A stretch of DNA of 64,000 nt, taken from contig NZ_CP070371.1 of assembly GCF_016919705.1 (NCBI RefSeq), positions 1,021,501 to 1,085,500 of the forward strand. Direction: 5' to 3'. The position numbers and the translations under genes were made by a program. Origin of the DNA: Paracoccus methylovorus (GTDB taxonomy: Bacteria > Pseudomonadota > Alphaproteobacteria > Rhodobacterales > Rhodobacteraceae). A model generated the notes under the pieces. It was given only the letters and a program-made list of their open reading frames with translations, was not told the DNA's origin and made no database searches. Shown here piece after piece: positions 31,310 to 40,956 of the stretch (its first letter is position 1; every line of letters starts with the position of its first letter).

Positions 31310-32533
31310 TCAGGCCACCCGACGTTGCCCCCATTGCGGGAAGGGATCGGGCAACTTCGCCCAGGCCTGCGGCGTGAAATCCAATACTTCGACCAAGGCG
31401 GCATCCAGCCGTGCGGTCAACGCCGCCTTGTCCATGCCCGCCCCGATAAAGACCAGTTCCTGCCGGCGGTCGCCCCAGGGCTCTTCCCAGTTCATGTCGA
31501 CTTCGGCGAGGCTGTCGGGATGGGTCGGCCAGCGCTCGCGCGGGACCGACGCCCACCAGCCGCCCAGGGGCGTGACGCTGGACATTGCCCCGGCAAGCGA
31601 GAACTCCACCGCCCAGTTCGGGCGGCTCGCGATCCAGAAATGCCCCTTGGCGCGGATCACGCCCGGCAGGTCGCCGTTCAGCAGATCGTGGATCTTCCTC
31701 GGGTGGAACGGGCGCCGCGCGCGATAGACGAAAGAGGAAATGCCGTATTCCTCGGTCTCGGGCACATGGTCCTCGAAGCCGTAAAGCTCCTTGGCCCACA
31801 TCGGATGCAGATGCGCCTTGTCGAAATCGAAGAGGCCGGTGTCGAAGATCGCCTCCGCCTCCACCCGGCTGAAATCGGTCTCGATCAGCTTCGCATCCGG
31901 GTTCAGGGCGCGGACGATCTTGCGCGCCTGATCCAGCCGCACCGGACCGGCTTCGGTCGCCTTGTTCAGCACAATGACATCGGCGAATTCCATCTGGTCG
32001 GTCAGCAGGTTCACCAGCGTGCGCTCATCCTGCTCGCCAAGGCTCTCGCCACGGTCGGCGATGAAGTCATGGCTGGAGAAATCACGGGTCAGGTTCACCG
32101 CATCGACCACGGTCACCATCGTATCCAGCCGCGACACATCCGAGAGGCTTTCGCCGTTGGAGTCGCGGAAATCGAAGGTGGCGGCCACCGGCAGCGGCTC
32201 GGCGATGCCAGTCGACTCGATCAGCAGATAGTCGAAGCGACCCTCTTCCGCGAGCCGTCGGACCTCGGTCAGCAGGTCGTCGCGCAGCGTGCAGCAGACG
32301 CAGCCGTTGGTCATTTCGACCAGCTTCTCCTCGGAACGCGACAGTTCGGCCCCGTCCCGCACCAGATCGGCGTCGATGTTCACCTCGGACATGTCGTTGA
32401 CGATGACCGCCACCCGGCGGCCTTCGCGGTTGTTCAGGATATGGTTCAGAAGCGTCGTCTTGCCCGCTCCGAGAAACCCCGAGAGGACGGTGACGGGCAG
32501 GCGCTTGTCGCGCGGTTGCTGACTGGCTGGCAT
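31310..32533 (-). CDS. COG0523/CobW-family GTPase (ZigA-like zinc metallochaperone)
   Basis: 407 residues. GTPase P-loop [10 protein letters not shown] (18-27), the COG0523 metal site C78-V-C80-C81 in TNGCVCC, NKATE G4-like motif, and a C-terminal CobW_C domain (about 290-400). Such GTPases insert or traffic metal under zinc starvation. A perfect TGTAAT-N3-ATTACA palindrome sits 15 bp upstream of the ATG, supporting Zur control. Ribosome-binding site GAGGATG. Single-gene unit; the prophage scar begins 45 bp downstream of its stop. Confidence 0.93.
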   Translation of the reverse strand: MPASQQPRDKRLPVTVLSGFLGAGKTTLLNHILNNREGRRVAVIVNDMSEVNIDADLVRDGAELSRSEEKLVEMTNGCVCCTLRDDLLTEVRRLAEEGRFDYLLIESTGIAEPLPVAATFDFRDSNGESLSDVSRLDTMVTVVDAVNLTRDFSSHDFIADRGESLGEQDERTLVNLLTDQMEFADVIVLNKATEAGPVRLDQARKIVRALNPDAKLIETDFSRVEAEAIFDTGLFDFDKAHLHPMWAKELYGFEDHVPETEEYGISSFVYRARRPFHPRKIHDLLNGDLPGVIRAKGHFWIASRPNWAVEFSLAGAMSSVTPLGGWWASVPRERWPTHPDSLAEVDMNWEEPWGDRRQELVFIGAGMDKAALTARLDAALVEVLDFTPQAWAKLPDPFPQWGQRRVA

Positions 32534-32547
32534 GGCATCCTCGAAAA

Positions 32548-32562
32548 TGTAATGTTATTACA
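32548..32562. promoter_or_regulatory. Zur-like operator upstream of the CobW-family gene
   Basis: TGTAATGTTATTACA, a perfect 6-bp inverted repeat around GTT, 15 bp from the CobW-family start. Alphaproteobacterial Zur boxes are AT-rich palindromes built on GTAAT/ATTAC-type halves, and COG0523 genes are standard Zur targets. Confidence 0.7.
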
Positions 32563-33006
32563 TCTCCTAATTAGCGAGAATCATGAACAGCCGCAATGCC
32601 GAAGTTTTCCCAGGTCTTTCCGCCGCCTAGATCGAGGGGGGCGATAATCTGGCACCGAAGCTCAACACTCCTGGTCTGATGGGGATAAGGCCTGTCACCT
32701 TGCCCACATTGACGATTATGCTGAAGAGATTGCCGCCCGCACTGCGACAGGTGGTACGTGCCGCCTTCGTCTCATCCTCAGAGCGTCCAAGTCGGCATTG
32801 GGCATTCTGGCCATGGGTAATCTTTTCCTGCAGGGGCCCAGCGAAATGGCACCGCTTGCAATACGCTAGAACTAAAAGTTATTGCGGCGCACCACCCGCC
32901 AGAGACCGAAGCGTTAAGAGAGCCTTGTGTTGGACAGCCCTGTGCTGGATATGGTCGGATCAAGTGTTGGTAACAAGTCTGTCAAGTTAGAGAAACGTGA
33001 TCGAGC
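32563..33006. other. Intergenic region with a possible gene remnant
   Basis: No complete gene. On the + strand about 32678-32869 a frame without a start codon reads DGDKACHLAHIDDYAEEI, AARTATGGTCRLRLIL, ALGILAMGNLFLQGPSE to a TAG; it looks coding-like but I cannot place it. The promoter of the RgpF-domain gene should lie in the AT-richer last 150 bp. Confidence 0.35.
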
Positions 33007-35394
33007 ATGGTCTCCGAGAATGATGTGTGGCGGCGCTATGCGTCCATGATTCCGGGGGTGCTTGCTGCACGACCCACCTTCCGGCCTGAGCACGGGAACG
33101 GCGAGGTCGTCGCGCAACCCGACTATTACACTGAACTGGCGCGCAGCGTTTCTGGTCTGGACCAGCTTCTGGATAGCCTACGGCTTTTTGACGGGCCAGA
33201 CCTTGCGGACCCGGAACTTGCTGGCATCTCTACTCATCTGCTGTGCGAACTGATGGCCTTGGGCGATCCCGTAGACCGGTTGGTGTCGAACTTCTCGGCT
33301 GCCTACTATCTGGAGCAGCACAGCGACATTGCGCGGGCGCAGATGAACCCGCTCGACCACTATCTGCGGTGGGGATACCTTGAAGGGTGGCGGCAAACCC
33401 TGTCCCCCCTTCGCCGCCGGCTGGCCCTTGGCGGCGGGCGTAAGCCGAATGTGGCGTCGGCGGTGGCCATACTGGCCGCAGATCCCGATGATGCCGACAC
33501 ATCCGAAGTGCTGGTTGCGCTCGCCGGGGCGCTGGACCGGGACGGGTTCAACGTGATCCTGTTGACCGAACGCAGCGGGGGTACGCGACCACAGTTGAAT
33601 CGCCTGCTGACCGCGACCCTGCCCCCCGAAGGGGCGAGTTGGATCCTTCGCTACCTTCTGAACCTCGAACTGGCGGCCATCGTCTGTCTCGACACGGACA
33701 CGGGGGAGTTTGCCGGTGTCCTGCGCCATGCGGATGTGGCGGTGCTAGATGTCCAGTCCGGCTTTCCGGATACGCGGCCGCTGTCCGAGCGGCATTTTGC
33801 GCAGGTGCCGCTGTTTGCCTGCTGCCATTTCGCCAGTGCCGATATCGCGGCCGCTTGGGAAAACCTATTCCGGGATCACGGCGTGGAACCCGGCGCCAGC
33901 AAGGTCTTTGAATACTTCGCCCTGCCACGCTGGTCCGAGACCCGCGAGGGCACGGGAGACTTGCAGGCAATGCTGGAGCGGCAGTTCGGGTCGGGGCAGC
34001 GCACACGCGCACTGGTTCTCTCCAGCGGCCGCACCGACACCGATGCGGGGTTTGGCCTGTTCCGTGCTTTGGCCGCCATTGCCGCGGGCAGGAAACTCCC
34101 GGTTGATTTCCTGTGGCTTGCCGATCATGGCGGTGCGTCAATTCCGCCCCTTACCTGGCCGGGCGTCTCCGGGCTCGCCGTCTGGCACCGGACCGCCTCG
34201 CTGCCGGGGCTCATCGAGGTTGCCGATTGTTATGTTGATCTCGGCCCTGCGGAACGCCCATCAAAGGAAGCGATTCTAGCCGTTGGCATGGGAGCCACCG
34301 CCATCTGCTTTGAGGGCAGCCGGACTCTGTCGGCGCGGGACGCGCATCCCCGCCTGGCCGGACAGTTCATCGCAGTCCCGGACGGTGATCTGAATCAGGT
34401 TCTGGCCGCAATCCCACGTCGGGCCGAGAGGGGGCGACGCGTGCGATCCCTCGGGGCCAGCGGTCTCGAAGGGTTCTGCGAAACCATCATGGACAGCGTG
34501 ACTGCAGCAATCAAAATGCAGCAAGCCCGTGACCTCGATACGCCGGGAAGGCTGCTGCAAGGCCCGCGACAGGCGGGGACTCCGACGGCCTGGTTGAGCA
34601 TGGGCGAGCTGAAGTCGCGGATCCGGACGTCAGCCCATCCTGCGCACACCGGGATCGAGATCCACGAAGCCCTCGCCAATGTCGACCTGACCAGCGCACC
34701 CTTCAGCATCCATTACCACGTCCACGACCCGGGGAACGACATCTGCGAGGACTTCCAAAGCCTAAGCACGGCCTTTCGTTTGGCCCGTGAGACAGTCTTC
34801 ACTGTCACCAGCCGCACAGGCGCCGAGCTCTTGGCGGCCTTGGCGGAAAAAAGCGAGGGTGTCTTTCGTATCGAGCAGGTTCCCAATCTGGGCCGGGATA
34901 TCCTGCCGTTCCTGCAGGTCCCGCGCGACGCCTTTCTGGCCGAGCCAGACATGTGGTGGTGCCATGTTCATCAGAAAAAATCACGCCACCTGATCAATGG
35001 CGACGATTGGCGCCAACGCCTGTTTCGGTCGCTGCTGGGTGGGGGAGCCGAAGGCACAGCGGGAGTCCGACTGGACAGGGCCGATCTGGGGCTCGTTGCG
35101 CCTGTCGACCGGTTCGGACGCCGTTGGAGACGTTCGCACCGGTTGCGGGACCGGATCGCCAGCCCACTAAACCAGCCGCTGCCCGATGAGCCGCTCATGT
35201 TCCCGGTGGGCAATATGTTCTTCTGCCGGGCTCGCCTCGCCACCGCGATGCTGGACCTGTTCGGCGCGCATTATCCCTGGCCCGAGGAGCCCATCCCCAT
35301 CGACGGGACCGAGTATCATCTGATCGAACGGCTTTGGCCGCTGGTTGCACAGCGTTCGGGGCTGCGGTCGGGGTTCTTTGGAAATCTGTCCTGA
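33007..35394 (+). CDS. RgpF (rhamnan synthesis F)-domain glycan biosynthesis protein
   Basis: 795 residues. Near 95-135 it carries the glycosyltransferase-associated repeat YYLEQHSDIARAQMNPLDHY then LRWGYLEGW. The middle (about 150-520) is GT-like without a motif I can name. The C-terminal 230 residues match the RgpF family: FSIHYHVHD, VPNLGRDILPFL, HVHQKKS and FPVGNMFFCRA. Proteins of this kind transfer or polymerise rhamnose-type sugars of surface polysaccharide. No membrane anchor. Start ATG 33007. First gene of the glycan group. Confidence 0.82.
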   Translation: MVSENDVWRRYASMIPGVLAARPTFRPEHGNGEVVAQPDYYTELARSVSGLDQLLDSLRLFDGPDLADPELAGISTHLLCELMALGDPVDRLVSNFSAAYYLEQHSDIARAQMNPLDHYLRWGYLEGWRQTLSPLRRRLALGGGRKPNVASAVAILAADPDDADTSEVLVALAGALDRDGFNVILLTERSGGTRPQLNRLLTATLPPEGASWILRYLLNLELAAIVCLDTDTGEFAGVLRHADVAVLDVQSGFPDTRPLSERHFAQVPLFACCHFASADIAAAWENLFRDHGVEPGASKVFEYFALPRWSETREGTGDLQAMLERQFGSGQRTRALVLSSGRTDTDAGFGLFRALAAIAAGRKLPVDFLWLADHGGASIPPLTWPGVSGLAVWHRTASLPGLIEVADCYVDLGPAERPSKEAILAVGMGATAICFEGSRTLSARDAHPRLAGQFIAVPDGDLNQVLAAIPRRAERGRRVRSLGASGLEGFCETIMDSVTAAIKMQQARDLDTPGRLLQGPRQAGTPTAWLSMGELKSRIRTSAHPAHTGIEIHEALANVDLTSAPFSIHYHVHDPGNDICEDFQSLSTAFRLARETVFTVTSRTGAELLAALAEKSEGVFRIEQVPNLGRDILPFLQVPRDAFLAEPDMWWCHVHQKKSRHLINGDDWRQRLFRSLLGGGAEGTAGVRLDRADLGLVAPVDRFGRRWRRSHRLRDRIASPLNQPLPDEPLMFPVGNMFFCRARLATAMLDLFGAHYPWPEEPIPIDGTEYHLIERLWPLVAQRSGLRSGFFGNLS

Positions 35395-35657
35395 GCACGG
35401 ACGAAACGGGATCGCCCGTCCGGGTCTTGCCCCCCGGGGAGTTGCCCGTATCCTTGCCGCTTACAATCGTTTTGGGATTGATCTGGCCAATCCCGTCGTG
35501 CCCCGTTCAAAGCTTGCGGCATGGGATTAGAGGGTGTTAAACGGCATCGTCCGCATCGCAAGGGGCACATATCATTTCCATTACCACCGTCGACCAGACC
35601 CTTTATCCGGACAGCAAAGGCGATACTCCTGCAGTCTGGACCGGCGTGCAGTGTCCG
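35395..35657 (+). other. Gap between glycan genes with a coding-like tail fragment
   Basis: A + strand frame ending TAG at 35530 reads GVARILAAYNRFGIDLANP then VVPRSKLAAWD, coding-like but without its own start, since its 5' part overlaps the end of the RgpF gene in another frame. It may be the tail of a deleted glycan gene. 35531-35657 shows nothing beyond an upstream region for the aminotransferase. Confidence 0.35.
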
Positions 35658-36800
35658 ATGCCGGCACCCCAAAAACCTGAGCGGCGCGTGATCACCCACG
35701 GCGCGCCGATGCTGCCGGACCCGATCCGGCTGGCCACCCTGATGCAAGAGGCGATCGCCGTAAGCTGGTTCTCGAATGGCGGTCAGTTGCACCAGCGTCT
35801 GGAAAGGGCCCTTGGCGACATGGCCGGAGACGGGGCCCTGGCGCTGGTTTCGTCGGGCACAATGGCGTTGATGCTGGCTTTGCGGCTAGGGGACCTGCCC
35901 GAGGGATCCGAGGTCATCACATCTCCGCTTAGCTTTGCCGCCACTGTGCAGGCCATCGCCTGGTGCGGTTTTCGACCGGTTTTCGCCGATGTCGAGCCCG
36001 CGACACTGACCCTTTGTCCGCGCGCTGTCGAAGCGGCCATCACGCCACGGACCGCTGCCATTCTGCCGGTGCATTTTCTGGGCGTGCCTTGCGATGTCGC
36101 CGGACTGGCGGATGTGGCGCGGCGACACGGGCTGTGGCTGGCCTATGATGCCGCGCATGCTTTCGGGGTAACGCTGGGCAATCAGCCCATTGCGGCATTC
36201 GGGGATGCGAGCGCCTTTTCTCTGCATGCGACCAAGGTGCTTCACACTGGCGAGGGGGGCTTTGTCGCGACCGGGGGCGACAAGGTTTTGGCCAAGCTGC
36301 GGCGGCTGAAGAACTTTGGGCTTGAGGGCGGGCGCATGACCGGGCTTGGCATCAACGGCAAGCTTTCCGAGGCGCAGGCGGCTATGGGGCTGGCACTGTT
36401 GCCGGACCTGCCTGCCGAGATCGCGGCCCGCCATGCCCTGCGCACACGCTATGACGCGGCGCTGGCTGGGCTTCCCGGAATTCGTCCGGGCCCGGGGCGG
36501 AAAGGGGCCAGCCCCGCGCTGACGACTTACGCCCTGCGAATGGCCCCGGGCTTGCGCGCCCGTCTGCACTTGGCACTGGCCGAAGAACGCGTGCTGGCGC
36601 GGGATCATTTTCCGCTGCTCTGCGGGTCGGGCTCCCCTTGGGCTGATGTGCCGATTGTGACCGCCGATGGTGCGCCGATCGCGCCGCGGGTCGGACCAGA
36701 GGTGCTGTGCCTGCCTTTCCATGGCCGAGTCGCAGACGAGGATGCCGACAGGATCTGCATGATCATCCGGCGTGTTGCATACGAGGAGGGACAGGCATGA
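35658..36800 (+). CDS. DegT/DnrJ/EryC1/StrS-family PLP aminotransferase
   Basis: 380 residues from ATG 35658; a GTG at 35646 is the alternative and neither has a clear ribosome-binding site. PLP-binding lysine in SLHATKVLHTGEGGF; SSGTMALMLAL and the aspartate in YDAAHAFG bind the cofactor. Family members aminate nucleotide-linked keto sugars or act as dehydratases. With the coupled NeuD-like acyltransferase (ATGA overlap) this suggests making an N-acylated amino sugar for the surface glycan. Confidence 0.9.
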   Translation: MPAPQKPERRVITHGAPMLPDPIRLATLMQEAIAVSWFSNGGQLHQRLERALGDMAGDGALALVSSGTMALMLALRLGDLPEGSEVITSPLSFAATVQAIAWCGFRPVFADVEPATLTLCPRAVEAAITPRTAAILPVHFLGVPCDVAGLADVARRHGLWLAYDAAHAFGVTLGNQPIAAFGDASAFSLHATKVLHTGEGGFVATGGDKVLAKLRRLKNFGLEGGRMTGLGINGKLSEAQAAMGLALLPDLPAEIAARHALRTRYDAALAGLPGIRPGPGRKGASPALTTYALRMAPGLRARLHLALAEERVLARDHFPLLCGSGSPWADVPIVTADGAPIAPRVGPEVLCLPFHGRVADEDADRICMIIRRVAYEEGQA

Positions 36801-37492
36801 AATCCACAACCGAATTTAATAAGATAACCGTTTTTGGCGCACGGGGCCACAGCCTGATGATCCTGCGCGGACTGCAGGAATATTGGCGGGGTCGGGTCAA
36901 GGTCCGCGCCCTGATCGACGATGTCGATAATGGCCATACCCATCCCGGCTTGGGAATCCCGGTGATTTCATCTGATCAACGGTTAAGCGACTATCCCGAT
37001 CTGCCGGTTCTGGTGACGCCGGGCAGCGGCAGTCTGCGCGCCCAGGTCATTGCCCGGCTGGCTGGCGAAGGCGCAACACTCGCAACCGCAATCTGCCCCG
37101 ATCAGGTACATGTCGATCCCGAAGTGACTTACGGATTTGGCAGCATTGTCACAGCCCATACCCGTCTCGGGCCAGCGGTTCGGATCGGCGATGGGGCTCA
37201 GGTTCTTGCCACCATGATCGCGCATGATGTCGAAATTGGTGCGTTCAGCAATCTGAATGTACATTCCAGCGTTCTGGGCCATGTAATCATTGGGCGCGAG
37301 GTGAATATCGCCCCCTATGCGGTGATAGGCAATGGCACGCGCGAACGTCCGCTGAGGATCGGTGACGGAGCGGTGATCGGTGTCGGCGCGGTCGTCGTTC
37401 GCGACGTGCCCGAAGGGGCGCGCATGGTTGGTAATCCGGCAATGAGCGTCGAACGTTGGAAAGCGCTCAACCGTCTGATTGACGGGACATGA
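36797..37492 (+). CDS. NeuD/PglD-like sugar O/N-acyltransferase
   Basis: 231 residues. N-terminal nucleotide-sugar-binding fold (TVFGARGHSLMILRGL) and a C-terminal left-handed beta-helix with hexapeptide repeats (IGAFSNLNVHSSVLGHVIIG, IGDGAVIGVGAVVVRDVPEG). Transfers an acyl group, usually acetyl, to an amino sugar. Start ATG 36797 overlaps the aminotransferase stop. Its 3' end overlaps that of the convergent glycosyltransferase by 26 bp. Confidence 0.9.
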   Translation: MKSTTEFNKITVFGARGHSLMILRGLQEYWRGRVKVRALIDDVDNGHTHPGLGIPVISSDQRLSDYPDLPVLVTPGSGSLRAQVIARLAGEGATLATAICPDQVHVDPEVTYGFGSIVTAHTRLGPAVRIGDGAQVLATMIAHDVEIGAFSNLNVHSSVLGHVIIGREVNIAPYAVIGNGTRERPLRIGDGAVIGVGAVVVRDVPEGARMVGNPAMSVERWKALNRLIDGT

Positions 37493-39032
37493 AACGCTCC
37501 ACCAAGGCATCGACATAGGGCGCGAAGGCGGTTTCGGCTTTGATATGGTGCCGTAGCGCGCGCCGACCTGCATTGCTCGCCGATGTTGCCATGCGTAGTG
37601 CCGCCGAGACAAAAGCCTCGATATCCCCGGACGCCACAAAATCACCGAACCCTTCGGTCATGCCAATGATACCGATATCCGCCACGTAACCGACAAATGG
37701 CGTGCCGACAGCCGCAGCATGGATTGCGGTCGTCGGGCCCGGATCCTGACGCGAGGTCAGCAGATAGACATCCGCCGCCCGATACCAGGCCAGGGAGTCC
37801 GCCACGAAACCCGGTAAGGTCAGGTCCAGCCCCTTGGCCAAAGCTTGATCCGCCAACTCGCGCGCCCACCCATCCAGCGCGCCCAACCAGATGAAACGCG
37901 CATCTGCATGAGCTTCGCGCAGCCGCGCGGCAGCTTCCAAAAACAGATCGAACCCTTTGCGCCGGTCTGCATGACCTGCGCCGATGAACACCGGCCCGTC
38001 TTGTTGCCGTCGCCACTTCTGCGTGCGACGGAAATCCCGCAACGACGTTTCTGGTAGGGTGACGCCAGGGCGCAGCACCTCCAGCGCACCAAAGCCATCT
38101 GCGAGTGCCGCGGCCATACGCGGCATGGAGGGGATCAGCCGCGCTCCGTTGGACTGTGCGGCCTTGAGATGAGGCACGAACCCTTGTTCGTGTATGTATT
38201 CCGCCATTTCATGGATCAGGACGAGGCAGGGATGCCCCGCGCCGGCAGCAACCGCCGCCATATCCGCTGCGGCGGCAGTGTTCACGATGACCGGGGTTTT
38301 TGCGGCAAGCCCTTCGGCCAACCCCTGCCGGTCCCAGCCTTCCGCGATCATCAGGGTGGGGCCCAGCCTGCGAAACCTGTCGATCAGCGGCCCGCCCCGG
38401 CCCAAGACGAAAACTGGCTGCCAGCCCTGCTCCACGAAAGCCGCTGCAAGGTCGAGGGTCAGGATCGGGACTCCGGCCTGTTGTGCATCATGAACGCAAA
38501 ACAAGACCGGCTGCGACAGACCTTTGGTTGCTGCCGCCATCGCAGTTCGAGACTGCTGCCTGTCACGAGGGTTAGGGGTGGGCAGGTATCCAAGACTTTG
38601 GCCGGTGGTTACAAAATGCCGGAACGGATGGCGCTGTTCCAGTGCGAGATAGCATCGCTGGTAGAAACCGGCGTCGAACCCGGCCGAGGGGCTGCGTAAC
38701 TCTGCATCCCCATGGCTAACGAAATGCAGCGCGGCCCGTGACCCAAGTTCGACCAGATCGGGATACCGGGCCAGGTAGAAGTCTGGGTCGATCAGAGGAT
38801 GAGGCTGGCGGGACTCGCCCCTATGCATTCGGGCCATAAAGTCGCCGACTGCAGTGGTCGCACCCTGTGCGCGCCAATCGGGATACCGGCCCTTGTAGAA
38901 CTGGGTCGAGAAATAGGGGCTCGGGTCCAGCCCCATGGCGTCACCCACCGCGACGAAATGCGCGGAGGTCGCATCATCCTTCAGGTCATAAACGGTCCGG
39001 TAGAAATCTGCATCGAACAGGCTGTCGTTCAT
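37467..39032 (-). CDS. Glycosyltransferase, GT4-like, with N-terminal sugar-transferase-associated repeats
   Basis: 521 residues from ATG 39032. The first 160 residues hold three copies of the motif found in the RgpF gene: FDADFYRTVYDL, IDPDFYLARYPDLVELG and FDAGFYQRCY. The remainder is GT-B: LFCVHDAQQAGVPILTLDLA at the start, then FIGAGHADRRKGFDLFLEAA, RFIWLGALDGW and QDPGPTTAIHAAAVGTPFVGY as the donor-binding C-domain. Likely adds a sugar to the surface glycan. Convergent with the acyltransferase. Confidence 0.87.
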   Translation of the reverse strand: MNDSLFDADFYRTVYDLKDDATSAHFVAVGDAMGLDPSPYFSTQFYKGRYPDWRAQGATTAVGDFMARMHRGESRQPHPLIDPDFYLARYPDLVELGSRAALHFVSHGDAELRSPSAGFDAGFYQRCYLALEQRHPFRHFVTTGQSLGYLPTPNPRDRQQSRTAMAAATKGLSQPVLFCVHDAQQAGVPILTLDLAAAFVEQGWQPVFVLGRGGPLIDRFRRLGPTLMIAEGWDRQGLAEGLAAKTPVIVNTAAAADMAAVAAGAGHPCLVLIHEMAEYIHEQGFVPHLKAAQSNGARLIPSMPRMAAALADGFGALEVLRPGVTLPETSLRDFRRTQKWRRQQDGPVFIGAGHADRRKGFDLFLEAAARLREAHADARFIWLGALDGWARELADQALAKGLDLTLPGFVADSLAWYRAADVYLLTSRQDPGPTTAIHAAAVGTPFVGYVADIGIIGMTEGFGDFVASGDIEAFVSAALRMATSASNAGRRALRHHIKAETAFAPYVDALVERFMSRQSDG

Positions 39033-39254
39033 TGGATTTTCCTGCCAGCAACGCTGCCCCGAATATCTTTTCTGGCGACGGGCAGTGCAATCCAGATTAT
39101 GTAGAGACCCCAAACCCGCATGCGCTTGGCATGCACAATGCTGGACGGAGACGTTCCTGAGAAAGCGGAAACGGTGTCGGCCACCTCCGGGTAAGTTGGC
39201 CGACCGGCCGCACTCACATCTCGGCATCGTTCAGCAAACAAACGATCAGTGCCG

Positions 39255-40043
39255 CTATTCCACCTGCGCCAGAATGGCCCGGGCCCGGATGCGTACAGGT
39301 TCGTCTACCATTGCCCCGTCCACCAAAACCGCACCCTCGCCCGAGGCAATTACGCGCCGCGCCCAGTCGACTTCACCCTCGCCAAGGGCAAAGGCGCGTT
39401 TCACCTCGGCGACCTGCTTGGGATGGATGCAGAGTTTTCCGGTCATACCCAGCGCGCGGGCATGCGCCGCGTCGTCATGGCTGATGATCAAGTCGTCGAG
39501 CTGCACTGTCACCCCGTCCATCGGCGCAGGGATCCCGGCAAGGCGCGAGGCCAGCACAAGTTCCGATCTTGCGGGCAACAATACCTCGCGCAGATGCGCA
39601 CAGGCCAGATCGGCGCAGAAATCGACCGAACCAAAGGCAAGCCGCACTACTCCGGGCGCTGTTGCAATACGCCGGGCATTCGCCAGACCGCGTGCGGTTT
39701 CAACCAGCGCAATGACCGGCAGGCGCAGCGCATCCGCCACCTGCGCCACGGTCTCCGGTTCCTCAGCCTTGGGCAGAATCACTGCCGCCGGGCGCAGCGT
39801 CATGGCAGCCGCGACATCGGCATCGTGCCACGGTGTGCCATAGGCGTTGATGCGGATAATTACCGGAAGCTGGGTGAAATCGGTGGCAAGCATAGTGCGG
39901 GCCTGATCCTTCGCATCCGCCGAAACGGCATCCTCAAGGTCAAGGATCAAGGCATCGGTGCCCGAAGCTGCAGCCTTGGCAAACCGTTCGGGCCGGTTTG
40001 CGGGAACGAACAGCGGTGCGCGAATAGCGGCGAGCTTCACCAC
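39255..40043 (-). CDS. HpcH/HpaI (CitE)-family CoA ester lyase, probable citramalyl-CoA lyase
   Basis: 262 residues from GTG 40043 (an adjacent GTG at 40040 gives an exact GTGA overlap with the hydratase and is equally possible). CitE-type motifs: LFVPANRPERF, LILDLEDAV with the metal-binding aspartates, IALVETARGLANA, GSVDFCADL and LCIHPKQV. Cleaves a 3-hydroxyacyl-CoA. Its coupling to a mesaconyl-C4-CoA-hydratase-like gene suggests citramalyl-CoA to acetyl-CoA plus pyruvate. Malyl-CoA or HMG-CoA-type substrates are not excluded. Confidence 0.85.
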   Translation of the reverse strand: MVKLAAIRAPLFVPANRPERFAKAAASGTDALILDLEDAVSADAKDQARTMLATDFTQLPVIIRINAYGTPWHDADVAAAMTLRPAAVILPKAEEPETVAQVADALRLPVIALVETARGLANARRIATAPGVVRLAFGSVDFCADLACAHLREVLLPARSELVLASRLAGIPAPMDGVTVQLDDLIISHDDAAHARALGMTGKLCIHPKQVAEVKRAFALGEGEVDWARRVIASGEGAVLVDGAMVDEPVRIRARAILAQVE

Positions 40044-40873
40044 GAAGCCCGTGCCTCCATCGCGACGGGGCCATCGATATAGGAGGTCCAGAGGCTGAGC
40101 CCGTCACCATCCTCGGCGGCGTTCAGCGTAAAGTCCGCGGTGTCGAAAAGCGGCGAAAGGCTGCGGAAATCAAACTTCGCCGGGCGTTTGCCACGGATCT
40201 TTTCGGCGAACTGCAAAAGCAGCGTGGCCTGCATCGGGCCATGGACGATCAGGCCGGGATAGCCTTCGTCTTCGCGGGCATAGGGGGCGTCGTAATGAAT
40301 GCGGTGCCCATTGAAGGTCAGCGCGGAATAGCGAAACAGCAGCGCCGCAGAGGGCACGACGGTCACCCGATGCGCACCATGCAAAGCGGGTTCAGGCGCC
40401 TTTTTCGTCCCACCACCGGGCGTATCTATGTCGCGATAGACAATATCCTGACGTTCGCTCAGCACGTGGCGTCCGCCGCTTTCTATCCGGTGATCGACGG
40501 TTACGAAACACAATGTGCCGCTGCGACCTTCCTTGATCGCCACGTCGCGGATCGTCGAGTGGCGTAGCACCGTCTCGCCCAAGCGGATATCGTCGTGGAA
40601 AGTCATGGCGCCGCCGGCCCACATTCGTCTGGGCAACGGCACGGGCGGCAGGAAACCGCCGCGTGCCGGATGGCCGTCCGGGCCAAGCTCGGAGGTAGGT
40701 GCCGCCGGGGGGGCAATGCACAGATGGATCATCGCCGGAGCGGCAGCGCCTTCATGCAAGTCACCCCGACGGTCAAAGGTGGCGTTGAAGCGTTCGACAA
40801 GCGCCGGGGTCACGATCTCGGCCTTGCTGTCCTGCCTCCCGATCCACTGGCGAAGATGGTCGATATCGATCAT
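40037..40873 (-). CDS. MaoC/FAS1-like enoyl-CoA hydratase, probable mesaconyl-C4-CoA (or itaconyl-CoA) hydratase
   Basis: 278 residues. Double-hotdog hydratase: N-terminal DIDHLRQWIGRQ and a C-terminal hot-dog with ALLFRYSALTFNGHRIHYD then GLIVHGPMQATLLLQ, the FNGHRIHYD block carrying the catalytic Asp/His pair. Meh of the 3-hydroxypropionate bicycle and RipB-type itaconyl-CoA hydratases share this layout, and both give citramalyl-CoA. The presence of an Mct-like gene in the same region favours Meh. Starts ATG 40873; coupled to the lyase gene. Confidence 0.8.
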   Translation of the reverse strand: MIDIDHLRQWIGRQDSKAEIVTPALVERFNATFDRRGDLHEGAAAPAMIHLCIAPPAAPTSELGPDGHPARGGFLPPVPLPRRMWAGGAMTFHDDIRLGETVLRHSTIRDVAIKEGRSGTLCFVTVDHRIESGGRHVLSERQDIVYRDIDTPGGGTKKAPEPALHGAHRVTVVPSAALLFRYSALTFNGHRIHYDAPYAREDEGYPGLIVHGPMQATLLLQFAEKIRGKRPAKFDFRSLSPLFDTADFTLNAAEDGDGLSLWTSYIDGPVAMEARASW

Positions 40874-40956
40874 GCGGTACCTTTTCTTTGATCAGCGCCG
40901 CGCCATAGACCCACGGCCATGGGATAGGGCAGCATGCATTTTTGAAAATAGTGCAT

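Noticed and set aside
21788..32533. tRNA-Asn as the integration site of a tyrosine-integrase prophage or island
   Set aside because: No integrase gene and no duplicate of the tRNA 3' end seen near 31-33 kb; gene content is Mu-like, which integrates by transposition.
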